From Gonium pectorale (lineage: Eukaryota > Chlorophyta > Chlorophyceae > Chlamydomonadales > Volvocaceae), in the NCBI GenBank assembly GCA_001584585.1, contig LSYV01000010.1, forward strand, positions 393,653-457,652: a DNA stretch of 64,000 nt, read 5' to 3'. Of this stretch, positions 1 to 13,700 are shown piece after piece. A program made the position numbers and the translations under genes. Under the pieces are notes generated by a model. It had not been told where the DNA came from, did no database searches, and saw only the letters and a list, made by a program, of their open reading frames with translations. Each line of letters begins with the position of its first letter. Positions within the stretch are counted from its first letter, which is position 1.

Positions 1-1621
1 GCTCATGGGCCACTGCCCAAGAGCCAGACTAGAGCAGCGCGACACAAGCGCTGCGACGCTAAATACCAAAGATCTGCACGACAATCACAACAGCGCCGTA
101 CACCGTACAACACACGCATACACACACGTGCCAAAGGACCGTGAAATGAACATGTACACCAAGCGAATACGACAACACGGCAATGCTCTCGGCTCGTCAC
201 CAAGCTCAACATGCAAACCCAGGGCCTCGTCGGTTTTTAGGCTTACGACTTCAGATTGGGTCCCGCGGCGCGCCACCAAACCCTTATGTATGCACTCGTC
301 TCTTCACTGCTGTTGCGTATATCCCGTCTCCCTTCGTGTCTGAGTCCAAGGTCACTACATGTATGCTGCGCCAGCTGCACCTAGCTGCACCGCGCCCAAA
401 CCACTCGGCACAAACCGTAACCGCTTTCTGACGCAGAACTTCGATCCCCTCAGGAGTCAAAGCGTTTCCCTGCCCCGTCGCGTCATCGCCTGCTGAATGA
501 GATGCCTGTAGTTGTTGCAACGCACTGATAAAAACACATGCTGTTGCTCTCGCACACGCGCTCTCTTAGCTGCTGAAGCAAGGGCACGACCTCACGGGGG
601 CGGAGCCAATCAAGCTCAGCCATGGCCCATGGGGGGAGCCAAGCTCAGCCGCCGCCAAGATGGTCCGCGTGGCATTCGCAATATCATTATATCAATGACA
701 GCTAACCAGACGGTCAGACGACATAAGGTGGAGGCGCGGTCTGCACCCCGGACCTAGCGTAGCGAGCGGTGTAGTTGCAAACGAGGTCAACAGATATCAA
801 GTTCAGGAAGAGTAAGGGTGCAGGGACGTGATGCACTGGTTAACTGTCGTACCGTAGCATACGCATGCACAAGCGCCCTCGGCCTTAAGGGCATCTGGGG
901 CACCAGACTCAGCATGGAATTGGCACGCAGACTCGAGCTGCATTTCCATTAGCTCGTCCTCTGAGCGCTTTGCGTCCGTCGCCAGCGTCGCCCAGCGACT
1001 CCCTAGTCCTCCGACGCAGATGACCCCAGGGTCGGCGGCGCTGGCTGCATCTAACTGCAGCAAGGACCGAGTGCAGCAAGACTCTGTAATTGCGAGTGAA
1101 TCAAACGAATATCAAGGAGCATAATTTATGGAGGAGGCAAGGGCGATGACCGCAGGGCGCTGTGCAGGCGTGCACAAGCGCCCTGCGCAGCCCCGGCACT
1201 AAGGGAGCCTGGGCATAAGACTCTGCCAAAGACATTTCTCAAAGGTGTGTTCATGGAACGCCTCTCGCCTATCAGTCTTGACTTGGCCAGGTGGATGCGA
1301 GCTACACTTTCGATAGGTTCATGATCCTTCAATCTTGCCCGTCTCACAGTATCGCACTGCGAGGACCCGTCCTCCCGTCCACATAACGACCAGCAGCAGT
1401 TATTAAACCTCGCACCTGCTGGCTATTTGGGATTGTTTCTTTGGGGACTGCTACTATCGTAAGGTGTTGGCGCCCGCGCATCACAGTGGCACACGGCCGT
1501 ACATTCCGGTGACGGAATACTTTTTGGACTGCACTGGCACGGCCAGCCAGCTGATGCGCTGCTGCAAGTATTTACGTTTGGGAAAATTATATCACTTCGC
1601 CTCTGGTCAAATTTAGTCGAA
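1..1621. other. Left flank, possible minus-strand exons of an unidentified gene
   Basis: No gene can be named here. On the minus strand three stretches read like coding exons. Around 1048-870 an acidic helical stretch (motif DELMEMQLESACQFHAES) follows a CAG acceptor. Around 505-388 a stretch with EGIEVLRQKAVTVCAEWFG follows another CAG acceptor in the same phase and ends at a GTGCAG donor. Around 280-180 there is a third (SLKTDEALGLHVELGDEP). They could be the 5' part of a gene leaving the window on the left. A partly similar copy of the 1048-870 segment lies at about 1260-1150, which suggests an old duplication. I could not join these into a supported model and recognise no family. Confidence 0.3.
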
Positions 1622-4600
1622 ATGCAGTCTCTTCGCGCGCCCTGCGCAGCCCCAGCCCTTCCTTGCCGCCGTCGAGTAGCCCTCATCGCGACATGCTCTC
1701 ATGTGCAGCTGCCGCGACCGGCACTGTGGGCGGCGGCCGTCGCGCCAACTGTGTGCCGACACGGGCTGGTGCCACGCCTTCCGCAGCCCGAGGCGATCGG
1801 GCAAGCCCAAACTAGCCGCTTTACCAGCGTCATCGCTCACGCTTCAGCTGCCAGCTTACCAGCGGAGCAGCCGAAGCTCAACTGGAAAATGCCCGCATAC
1901 ATTCTGCTGTGGTGGGTTTAGCCCCGGGGGGTTGCTGGGCTGCCCCCCCCCCTTGCCCTTCCCGAGGGGTAGACTCAAAGCTGATGGATGGATGTAGGTA
2001 CGCATTCAACATCATCTTCAACATTATCAACAAGAGTACGCTGAACGCCTTCCCCTGCCCCTGGTTCATCGGGACGTGGCAACTGTGTGAGCAGCGTGTG
2101 GGGTCGGGCCTCTTGAGGCCTTGCCACATGCAGGGGAATGCGGACAGGGGCACAGTTCTAGCAACATCTTACAGCAACGGATGAAGGCTTTGACCCTGGC
2201 GTGCCTCCTGATCGCATGAGCGCGGGGGGGGGTCTTGGCTTCAGCACTTGCGACACGCAGCTGAAGGCTAGCGCTTTCCGCAAGCCAGCCCCTGACACCC
2301 CCAATGGGCGCCTCCCTATCCCTTGAGCGCCCACATCTCCTATGCCACTCCAACCCCCCTCACCCTCGCCCCTCCGCCCTCCCCGACCACCTCTACCCAC
2401 CCCGCAAACCCTGCCCAAGCGGCACCCACAACGCCACCCATTGTCGCCGGCGGGCTTATCTCGCTAGGGCTTCGGGGTCACCCTGTGCTCCACCCCATGT
2501 CCGACGGGGACCCGAGCCTGCACCCCTCCCCACCTGCCCCCACCCCACCCCTTTCATCTCCTCCCTTCAGTCGCGAGCGGGCTGTTCATGGCGGGCCTGT
2601 GGGTCACCAAGCTGCACCCGGTGCCCACGGTGGACGCCAAGTTCTTTGCGGCGCTGATGCCGGTGGCGCTGTTCCACACCATCGGACACATCGCGGCCGT
2701 GGTGTCCTTCAGCCAGATGGCCGTGTCCTTTGCGCACATCGTCAAGAGCGCGGAGCCCGTGTTCAGCGTGGCGCTCAGCGGGCCGCTCCTGGGCGTGACC
2801 TACCCCTGGTGCGGCACGAGCCCTTGGGGGACAGCGATTCCTTTGGGTTGTCGGGCGGGGCTGGCAGGCGAGTCGATGACGGGAGGAAGCGTGCCGGATA
2901 CGAAGGGGGGTGACGTACGCCCGGCAGCTATGGCGCCGGTCTGGGGTTTTGCAGGATGACTGTCTCCAGCAACACCACGCAAGTGCGCGGGTGCCGCTCA
3001 GCGGGCAAGGGTCCGGGTGAGGATCCAGCCCTCCGCTTGCACGGGAGCAGGGGGCGGCTGGGGGAGCGGAGTCTGGGGTGTTGGCGCCCGCCAGCGCCCG
3101 CCAGCCCGCTGCGCCAGCCTGAGCTCCCTGAGCCCTACACGCGCCGAACATCGAGTGAAGTGCGCTGGCTTGCTCCCCTCTTTGGAGGCGCTGCGGCTTG
3201 GTGACGGCCCCTGCCTGACGTCTCCCACTCCCCAACGAATGCGCCCCCGCCGCCCAGGTATGTGTGGGCCTCGCTGTTCCCCATCGTGGCGGGCTGCTCG
3301 CTGTCGGCGATGAAGGAGGTGCGGCGGCAAGGGCGGGGACGGTGGGGGGGCTGGGCGGAGGCGAGGGAGGTGGCTAGGGCGGGCGGGGCACAGGGCGGAC
3401 GGGCCGCGCCTCCGGGCAGGAGTTGAGCCTGGGTCTGTGAAGGGACGGACGAAGGGGGGACAGAAGGCAGTTTTTAAGGGCCCGCGAGGGTCCGGGCAGG
3501 GAATGTGAGAATGGAGAAGGGGCTTGGGGCCTCGTCGGGGCAGGCGGGCTGGGAAGGCTGCCATGAGCAGGGGACTTTTACAGGGAGAGTTTCCCCTGGT
3601 TGCCTGGTGAGAGGGGGCTGGGGCGTGTGGCACTCTGGACGGCTGCTGGGGGTTCGTGGCCAGGGGCCAGGGAATGGGCCGGGACGTGCAGACGGACGGG
3701 GGACGCCCTTGCGGTGACACTCCTCCTGCCTGGGCCGCCAGCCCCGCCCCTCGCAGCACCCTGGCCGCCCCCGTGCGTGGGCTCTTTTGTATTATGGGTG
3801 GATGTTGCAAACCCCTTGCAAACACCTCTGACCACGCCGTGTGCCCCCTCAGCATGCATGCGCAGTGCGAGGCACGCTAGTGAGGGCGATCCGACTCCTC
3901 TTGCCCTCCGCCCCCGCAGGTGAGCTTCGCGTGGAGCGGCTTCAACAACGCCATGATCTCCAACCTGGGCATGGTGCTCCGGAACATCTACTCCAAGAAG
4001 TCGCTCAACGACTACAAGGTGCGGCGCGGCGCGGCAGCCGGGCGCGGGGGCAGCGGGAGTGGGGCCAGAACGGCACGCCCATGCGCACCCCGCATCCGAA
4101 GCGGAGCAGAGGGATGCGGGCTTCGCGTACGGAACGGCGTATGCGTTCCATGGCACGCGCCGACAGCCTTGTGCGCCGTGCTGGGAGGGAGGGCATTGAG
4201 GCCGTGCGCCGGGAGCTCCATTGAGGCCGCATTCGTCATCCGCGAAGCCGCTCCCGCGTGCCCCCTTCCCTTCCACCCAGGCCGGGTAGGGCGTAAGAGG
4301 GCATGGACACCAGAGTGTCACGCTCGGACTCATGCCCACCCCTCATCTTCACCATGCCCACCACACGCAGCCACGGCCTTTTCACCCCGTTGCTGCTTGC
4401 CGCCCGGGTTGCATCGTGCACTTGGGCTCGATGCAATCCGCCCACGCACGCCCATCCCCATCCCGCCCTGGCTGCGTCCCAGACGCCCCTCCTCCCTCGC
4501 TCCCCGCCCCTCAACCTCTTCACAGCACATTGACGGCATCAACCTGTTTGGCCTCATCTCGATCGCCTCGCTCGTCTACTGCCTCCCTGCTGGCATCTAC

Positions 4601-5870
4601 TTTGAGGGCAGCACCTGGCAGGCAACCTGGAACGCAGCGGTCGCCAAGGTGCGTGGGGCCGACCGGGCGGCGCCAATGGGGTCAAGGGGTACGAAGAGAG
4701 TGACGGGGGGCTATGTCCTTCCACTTTTCTGCTGGCTAGTTCACGCTCGAGGCTGTTGGCCCCTCCACCCCGGGGGCTGGGGATGCGTCACTAGGGAGAA
4801 CGCTGTCCCGACACGATGATCCCCGGGGGCGCCAACCCCGGGCTGGCCACCCCTGTGCCCCCGCTGCCGCGTGCTGCGCTCCGACCATGTTTCAGCGCAC
4901 CTATCCGCGTGTGTCCTTGCGCCCGCAGGTCGGCAAGGAGGCGGTGCTGAAGCTGCTGCTGTGGGGCGGCGTCTTTTATCACCTCTACAACCAGGTGCGA
5001 AGCGGGGGACGGGGCGGAATGTGTGTATGCGAGGTGATAATGCGTGTACGAAGAGGGTGCAAAGCGCTTTTGCTAGAGAGGCTTGGAGCGCATGCTTTTC
5101 CAGTTGCCCCAGGACGGCTCCGCATCGTGTGTGTTTGTGTGCGTGTGTGGGGTGGGGTGGGGGTCCGAGACGGCTTGCGGGATACCACAGGCCCGCAGGT
5201 CCGGCGATACCGCGCAGGAGGCAGCTTCCAGGACAGGAAAGCGACTCCGGTACACACACACAAATGTCGTTTCATTTGAACACATACACAAATACATACA
5301 CACACGCGCTCGGCAGACAACGATGCCCAGTGCGTTGGGCGTCGTTACATCACGCGCTGCGTTGCGTTGTGTTCATCGTGACGCAAGGCCCGCTTGTTGG
5401 CACGCCAGAACGCGCGACCAACAGCGATTACACGAGGATTACCGGGAGTGTCCCCGGGGCGGCGGGGGGGGGAGAAGGCTCCTGTCCAAACCGCGCTGCA
5501 CGGTTCATTCGGTAGCCATCGACGGGGCCTTCCGCGGCACGCTCTGCGCCCGTTGCGCCCCGCCCCATGCGCCCCCGCAACCCCCGGCCCCTCGTCCCCA
5601 ACCCCCGCCTCGTACGCCGTACAGCTGTCGTACATGGTGCTGGACCTTGGCATCAGCCCCGTCACCTTCAGCGTGGGCAACACCATGAAGCGCGTGGCGG
5701 TGGTGGTCTCCTCCGTCATGTTCTTCCGCAACCCGGTCGCGCCGCTCAACTGGGCGGGCTCCTTCATCGCCATCGCGGGGACGTACCTCTACTCGCTCGC
5801 GACAGAACGCTACGCGGCCGAGAAGAAGGCGGCGGCCGCTGCCGCCGCCGCCAAGAAGCAGCAGGAGTGA
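1622..5870 (+). CDS. Plastid sugar-phosphate/phosphate translocator (GPT-like), 8 exons
   Basis: Inner-envelope antiporter of the plastidic phosphate translocator family (drug/metabolite transporter fold) exchanging a phosphorylated sugar for phosphate. Exons: 1622-1911, 1998-2086, 2571-2808, 3258-3318, 3920-4018, 4526-4648, 4929-4994, 5625-5870; phases agree and give 403 residues. The first ~80 residues are Ala/Arg/Ser-rich and fit a transit peptide. The first membrane helix carries the family signature [13 protein letters not shown] across exons 1-2. Further family motifs are [11 protein letters not shown] (Lys near residue 185), [25 protein letters not shown] and [10 protein letters not shown]. 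The last two, with the SYM..L context, resemble glucose-6-phosphate translocators more than classical triose-phosphate translocators; substrate is therefore inferred, and TPT/PPT types are alternatives. The tail is Ala/Lys-rich. The next gene downstream is a starch synthase on the same strand. Confidence 0.88.
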
Positions 5871-7722
5871 AGGAAGGCGGCTGCGGCGGCCGCCGCCGGG
5901 GAGCAGGAGGAGGACCGAGGGCGCGGCCGTGGGCTTGGCGCTTGGACGTGCTGGGGCTGGGGCTTAATTGGCCACAGCCGGCGCAGCTCTGTAACAGCAC
6001 CTCACGACCAAAGACCGGTGCGCGCGGTAGGAAGAGGGCGGCAGCGGTGGCGGCGGCGGCAGAGCAGCAGCAGTAGTACAACGGCCACGAGGGCGGCGGC
6101 GGCTGGCGGCGGTGCAGTCACGGGTGACTGCGTGCTGTGGCTGGAGCCTGTTTGGCGGTGATCAAGAATTGCGGCGGCAGCGGGTGGGCGGGGCCGTGCC
6201 TTGCAGCCCCGGCGTGGCGCCTGGGACTGGGCCTTGCTCGCTGGGGCACAATGTCCCTGATGAATAGCGTAGGGCGCGGGATAAGGGCATACCCGTGCAA
6301 ACGGAGCTGGCTCTTTCGGGCACCAGGTGAGGGCATGAATTGTCAGGACGTCACAGAACGACAGTTCGGGACGAGGTTGGGCAGTGTGCGGCGGGGGATG
6401 CTGGCATGCTAGCCCACGCCGACCGTTGAACGTTGATTGTTGGACGATTGGGACGGCGGGAGTCGCAGTATAAGCTGTACTGGGCGCCCGCCCTTACGGC
6501 AGGCCAGCCGTACATGCCTTACCCAGCCGGCTTCAGCATACCCCGTACGGATGGGCATGGACCTGCCGCAGCAGGTTGGCAAAGCTGTCGAGCGGTGGCC
6601 GTGATGGGAGGATACTGGTCTGACTGGTTCCGGCACGCGTGTGGCGGCTGCACACAGCTGTCGACCCGGGGGTGGTGGGAGCGATCGGATAGCATAGGCC
6701 TCAGGCTTGGTTGGGCGCGCCAAACTTCCTACAGTTGCCTGTCGTACGTTGTGGTTGACGGGCAGCGTTCCGCATGCTCTGGGGATGAGGGTGGGCTAGG
6801 TGTAGAGATGGGGGATAGGGGAGGGGCTTAAGGTGTTGGGCTGGAGCTTTCCGCATCTGCATTGAGCAAGGCACACAGGTCAACGACATGTGGTCATTTC
6901 ATTCCTGTCACGGTTTGCACAAACCACCAGCGTGGTAACGAGACATTGGTAGAATGCGTGTCCTCTGACCCATCACCCCTGAGTACACTGGGTCTAAGCC
7001 GGCTTGTATTGTGTTGGATGTGGTTTGTATCATCAAGGGCTCTCCCGAGGGGTGTTGGGTGTAACAAGTTATCCTCACCCATGAGAAAATAGCATGTGCT
7101 GCCTCACCTTTCATAAATTAGCTCGCAAAATAGTGTGGCGAACGAACCGTCAGGGTGTTGCACTTGATGTCGGCGCTGAATGCCCAACCCCAGCGAGCAG
7201 CTAGAAACTGTATTATTACAGTATGCTGATAAAGGGAGCGAACACGCGAATGCCACTTTGTTCGATATCTGTGGGCAGAGTGCATGCCAGCCCTTCCTTT
7301 GGAAGCGCTTCGGCGCTGACGTACGCCCGCGTACACGGGCTTCTTGCACAGCAGCATAAATCCTTTTGCATGGGGGACCGACAACTTAGAGCCGAAACCA
7401 AGAGGCATGCTGGCCGTCCGTCCAGCGCTTCGTGCACTTTTTTCCATCATACTCGCACGCAATTCGCCGCTTGGCCCCATTTTCATATCTCTCAAATCAT
7501 ACAGTAACTTACGCGTGGCGCTCTTTCGCGTTTACGCCTTTGATTACCTTTCTTCTGTGTAGCGACCTGACTGTCAGCACCCTCTCGGCAGCTGGCCCAT
7601 TTGTCTGCTTCCTAGCTACTTGTGCAACAACAAAGCATCGCATAATCTGCCGTCACCGACGTTTGACTTTCAATTCTCACAGCCTTTTCGCATGAGCGCA
7701 ATCCCAGACTAGTTATTGCACC
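5871..7722. other. Intergenic: 3' UTR of translocator and upstream region of starch synthase
   Basis: No further gene is visible. The first part continues with GC-rich, Gln/Ala-codon-like triplet runs typical of algal 3' UTRs. The last ~600 bases become more AT-rich and end at the predicted starch synthase start, so promoter and 5' UTR probably lie there. Open frames present have no protein-like composition or splice support. Confidence 0.5.
5990..5994 (+). other. TGTAA poly(A)-type signal after the translocator
   Basis: TGTAA lies 120 bases after the stop codon. TGTAA is the usual polyadenylation signal in volvocine algae; its use here is inferred. Confidence 0.4.
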
Positions 7723-10700
7723 ATGCAAAGTCTCCATAAGGCATGTCGGGGCCAGCTGCTTGCGGGGCCTCGACGGGTGCCGCCACTGTGCACGAGCTCT
7801 CGTCGCGCCAAACCCGTTGCTTTCATGAAGACAGATGTGCTGGTGAGCTCTGGACCGGGTCATACCTGAGGATGTTGCAGCCATAGTGTAGCCATGGGCC
7901 TCCCCGGGAAGGCCATAGCTAGCGCCCGCGAAGGCCTCCCGCAAAGGCTACGGCTAATGCCCAATTTGAGGTGCAGGACGGCGCAGAGACTCGCCCGGCG
8001 GTGCAGCTGTCGACCAGGCCCGGGGACGTACTGGCGAGCCCTGACGCTATGGTGCAGGTGCGCCGTGTTGTGCCGTGCAGCGGGCTGCCGCGTTTCAGAT
8101 GGGGTCACTAAGCCAATAAAAAATCGAAGAGGCGGATCTTGCTGATCAAGCAGCTACCGTCATAACCCACATCACGCGTTGCGCCCTTTGGTGTGGCAGA
8201 GGGCATGTAGGATCATACCTTGGGGCTTTGCTGCCTTGCGCCTGGTCGGCTGCACATACAGCACATAATGCCCCACTTTCGCGCACACCGTGAATTCCGT
8301 GTCTCATGGCTGCACGTGACCTCCAACCACAGGTATGCATCGGCCAGCCCACATATACTGTGCGCGTGCTGTATCGAAGCCGAGGCGGGCCCCTTGAGGG
8401 TGCCACGAACGTGTGGGCGCACATGGGGCACAGTGGCTGGCGCGACACGGCGGACGTGGCCCTCTCCAACGTGGGCCCGGACGGCGTGAGCAATCCAGAG
8501 GTGTGGCTCATGCTTCCTAGTACCAATTCGTGGCCTCTCAACCACCAGCTCTTGAACAAGTTGACATTCGTATGCCGGCTGGGTTGATTATGCCGAAAAG
8601 GATTGACGTGAGGAAGATAACATGGGCCTTCCAAGCACCTTGGCAATGAAACCAACCCGTTCTCCTCTGGTATGCTGTGTGGTCGCGTCCCAGACGTGTT
8701 CGTTGTGTCCCGTGCAGGTGTGGCACGGCACGTACGAGGTGCCGACCGGGCAGTTGGCGGCTCCTAACCATCTGGAGACGCAGCTGGTGTTCAAGGGCAC
8801 CGTGGGTGGCCACGAGCGATGGGTGGGTACGGCTTGTGCGAGCACGGCTGGGTGCCAGGCTGCTGCCTACGTTAGGAAGCGCTCATGGACAGCGTGCCCT
8901 GCCAAGTTCAGAGCCTGCGGCACACAGCAAGCACATTTCGACGATGTAGCAGCTTGCTACACATGGCAACAACTAAGGCAGCAGTGAAAGAAGCCGTTTA
9001 GGACCAGTAGGCAGCAGTGAAAGAAGCCGTTTAGGACCAGTTGTGGCTCTGTTGAAATACTCTGGATGTGGTGGGATGTTGCTGCAGGGGTGTTGCTGCA
9101 GAAGCAGGCGCTAACTCAATTTGGCCGGCTCACGTGCTTCAGGATAATAATGGTGGTGCAAACTGGAGCGTCGCTGTCGAAGTGACGCCCGGCGAGGTAC
9201 GGCCTGTGTTGCGGATGGACACGGCTTCCTGTACCAGCCAGTGCCAGTCCGGGTCAATATCTAGCTCCAACCTTGCCCTGCAGCTGACCAAATCCGGCGG
9301 CCGTCATAAGCCAGCAACAACGTTTCCCGCTGCTCTCTGTGCAGGGCTTGGTTCCAGCTCTCAACCCCACTTTCGCATCCACTCGAGCACTGGTAAGCAT
9401 GGGCCCATGGCTCCGTAAGTGCGAAGGCTGTAACGCCTGCATTTCCAAAATCATGTAGCACTAGATGGCATCGAACGGTCTTATGGTGCAAGGCACCACT
9501 GGGATCCAACAATTGAATTGTTGGATCCCAGTTCAATTACCTTGGTCCGCGTTGTTTACCCTTGGCCCTGCTTGGGACCCGGCGTGATTGCCATGAAGCC
9601 CTGACCGACCTTCCATGTTATCGCCTATCCTTGCACGCGTGCAGATCAGCAGCCTGCTGCTCCGCCTGGAGGCGTTAGTAGCCTCACGGCTGCTTACTCC
9701 CGAGCAGGGCTCCGTGCTGCGCATGCTGGCGTGGCAGCACGACCTGGGAACCATCAAGACTTACCAGGTGAGACACCTAGTGAGTGGCGGGGTTGTGCCG
9801 CAGGGCCCCACTGCGCCTGTGCCTTTGGCATATATCTCAATCTCGCAACGGGGCTGTGCCGGGCACGATTTGGGGGTACCCAGCCGACCTTATGCGAAGG
9901 GCCAGTGCTACCAGCTTATCCATGTAACCTCCCTGAAGTCCCCTCCCTTACGCCGTGCGGCAGTCCGTACGGCACATGGACGACAAGGCCGTCTCGGGCG
10001 CCCTTGCGGGCCGCTGCTCATGGCTGCGGCCACCTGGCCTCAACGTTGTGCACGTGGCCAGCGAGATGGCGCCCATCGCCAAGGTAGGGCAGGCGCTCAA
10101 CGCACATGCCCTACCTGAGAGAAGTGGCGGTGTGTGTCCGCATGGGCGGCTATTGGGATTGCGGCACTAACCTACCTATCTAGGTGTCAGGTGCAGCCTG
10201 GAGTTGCGTTGCGTCGCGTCCACGCGCTCTTTGTTGACCTCCGCATGCCTTGTGTTTGTGCCGGTAGGTGGGCGGCCTGGCGGACGTGGTGGCCTCGCTA
10301 GCCAAGGCGCACCAGGCCTCGGGTCTGCTCACGGAGGTCATCCTGCCCAAGTACGACTGCATACAGTATGGTGCGTGGGGAAAGGGGCATCCTCGCCTTC
10401 CGGACTGGAGCCGAGCCTCCTCAGCCGAGTCGCGTGCCAGTGGCCGAGGGATCAGGGGTTGAGTGCCGATTGAGCAGCCGACGAGGGCCGATTGCTACCC
10501 CTGCTGCCAAAGCGCTGGCAGGCTTCGCCTTGATTGCCTCGGTCCTGCTTGTCTGTTGCCCGACGTCCGCAGGCGAGGTGCATGAGCTGCGACATATGTG
10601 CGAGGTAGAGGTGCCGTGGGGCCCCGACGCGAATCGCACCGTGCGCACCGTGGTGTGGAGCGGCTGCGTGGACGGGCTGCCCGTCTACTTCATCGAGCCG

Positions 10701-13700
10701 CACTGTAATGAGAAGTACGGAAGGAGGGAGCGTAGTGAAGATGGGAACCTGTTGTAATGCGGGGTGGTGAGGGAATGCTGCATTTGGGAGGCCGCGGTCT
10801 CTGGTCTAAGGGCCAGAGGATTGCGTTTGTGGGAGGGCAGCCCCATCGCCATGGGAAGATGGAACGCTGTCCTGAGCACGCGATTATGGGAGGGTGGCTG
10901 AGGCTTGGCGTGGCACAGGTATGTTCGCTTATACTTGCATCTTGTGACGACGTTGCAGGTATTTCTGGCGGGGCAAATTCTATGGCGAATCCGACGACGC
11001 GGCGCGCTTCTCCTTCTTCAGCCGCGCGGCGCTTGAGTTCCTGGCGCGGCGGCAGCACGAGGCCCCCGACTTGCTGCACATACACGACTGGCAGGCTGCT
11101 GCGGTGGTGAGCACTGGCGCCCTGGCGGGCGGATCTGGGGGGCCTTACATGAATCTTATGCATTAAGTTGTTCTGCAGTCTATGGCATTGCTGTCACGCA
11201 GTATTCGAATCCTTGTTTACACTTGAAGGGTGGGATGTGAGGCCGTGTTGTGAGTCGTCCGCAGGGTCCCCTGCTGAAGGAGACGTACAAGGCCAGTGGG
11301 CTCTCGCGGACGCGCCTGGTGCTTACCATCCACAACATGGCCTTCCAGGTACATACTGGCCATGCTTGCTTGTCCTTACCTACATGTTGAAGCTGTGGAT
11401 AGCGGCTATGGTGACCAGCATGTGGTTGGACGCAGTAAAGGAGGGCGTATCATGGCCACTAACCTCTCGATTCCTACGTGCTATGCCTGGCGTTCATTGC
11501 TCATATATTTCTCGTGTGGCCTTCACCATTCCCAGTCGTTCGTTGTCGCCTCACCGTACGCCGGCGCCCCGCCTCTCCTCCCCCCAGGGGCACATCAGTG
11601 GTGCCTTCCTGCAGCACATGGGCCTGGCGGGACGTGCCTCCCAGGTGGCCGAGGTGATGCTGCACGAGAGCCAACACCATCACCACAACCAGGCCAGCGT
11701 GACCATAAACCCCAACGGCATGGGCAACAATTTCTCGAACGCTACCCTCAACCTTCTCAAGGTGCAGAGAAGTTGTTCGGGGCAGGCTGGGAGCGGATCC
11801 ACGAACAGTGCAGAGTCCGGGTTCTCGGAGTACTGCTTGGCTGAAAGGTCTCCCAAGACCCACAGCGGCAGCAACAGGAGCCCAGCACGTGGTACCTCTT
11901 ATTGCAACGGCAGGATCATGAGGGTTTTGACGCATATACTCTTGTCATTTGAGAGGTGAGCCCACGCCTGCTTGCCCTCCCCCCTCAGGGCGCCATCAGC
12001 TACGCGGATCGCATCACCACCGTGTCCCCGACCTACGCCCGCGAGGTGCTGGGTCCGCAGTTGGGCATGGGCCTGCAGGCCGTGCTGCAGCGCCATCAGG
12101 GCAAGCTTGCGGGCGTGCTTAACGGCCTGGACTACGAGGTGAGGGTGAAGGGCAAGGCAAGGGAAGCCGTGCCCCAGCGCGAGCCCGGCCGCTGGTAATA
12201 AAAAGCAGTGCTTACGCTGTGCTGAGTTCTTTTGGTTGGTGAGGCATGCAGACCGATGGACTGAATGACAGGGGACGCTGCTCCTTTTTTTGCCCGAGCA
12301 GTGCGTTGTTTGGCGACCGCCCGCTCGATCAATTTCCCCTCGTGTGCCCTTCCCATGGTGCTGTGCAGACTTGGAACCCGAACACAGACCCCTGCCTGCC
12401 GGCGCACTACACGGCGGAGGAGCGCTCCGGCAAGCGCGCCTGCAAGGCCGCCCTGTGCCGCGAGCTTGGGCTGCCGTTTGATGGCGTGCTGCAGACGGCC
12501 GCTGACGCCAACGGTAACGGCAACGGTAACGGCGCCCCCGTCGAGGGTAGCCCGTGGGGGCCGAACGGCCGACCATTGATCGCGATCGTGAGCCGCCTTA
12601 CGGAGCAGAAGGGCCTGCACCTCATGATCTCGGGCCTGCGGGCCGCGGTCGCCGCCGGCGCCCAGGTGGTGGTCCTCGGCAGCGCGCCTGACCCGAAGGT
12701 ACTGCAGGGGTGTGGTAAGGTTGATTCCACTGTGCTCGGAATTCCGGGATTGCAATGCCGGGTTGTATGCCGTGTGCTCCGAAGCGGTTGTGTCAAAGCG
12801 ACGGCGCTGGTTTCTTCAATTCCAGTGGCCATAAAAAGGATGGAAGGAGACAGCAGTGCCCATGCTCGGTATCCTTCTCCAATGTGCTGGCAACCATGCA
12901 TAGCTCCAATTGCTATCTGTGGATGTACAATATGGCACTCCGCTGTGGCCTGACGATTAACGTACCCGCCTTTCTCTTTGGTCCAGGTCCAGCGCGAATG
13001 GGAGGGCCTGGCGCGCGAGCTCGGGTCGGGCGGCGATGCACGCATTGTGCTGCGCCACGATGAGGCACTCAGCCACCGCATCTTCGCGGCATCAGGTGCG
13101 GCCCGTGGGCAGCTAGCACGTCCTGTGCGCTGCGGGCGCTTCTCCCCAAATTGATCAAAGGTTCTTTCCTGCCCTGCTGCAGACATGTTGCTGGTGCCCT
13201 CGATGTTCGAACCGTGCGGGCTGACGCAGGTGCGGTCTGTAGCATCGGGCGATGGGAAGCGTGCACGAGAGCACGTATGGGAATTACTTGTGACGAGTGC
13301 ACTTGTCGCTGTGAATGGCGTGGCGCGATGCGACAGCACTTGCCACGGGGTCAGCGAAGGCCGGGCTGCGGGCCTGACCAGTTGGCGGGCACTCGTTTGG
13401 CGCGCGGCTGAACCGCAGACCCCGTCGACCGCGAACTGGAGTGGTGCATCAATTCGCAGCAACAGATGTTGGTGCAACTGTCAGCGGTGATGCAAATTAG
13501 CTGCATCACAAGCGCACGTTAGTATAACATGTTGCCCCACCCCTGATTGGATGTTTCGGCCGCTGCCGCCAGCTCATCGCCCTGCGCTACGGCACAGTGC
13601 CAATCGTTCGCGAGACGGGCGGCCTGGCCGATACGGTGCGCGACGTGGCGCACTCGCCTGCGCCGGAGCACGAGCGCAACGGCTTCACGTTTGCCGGGAC

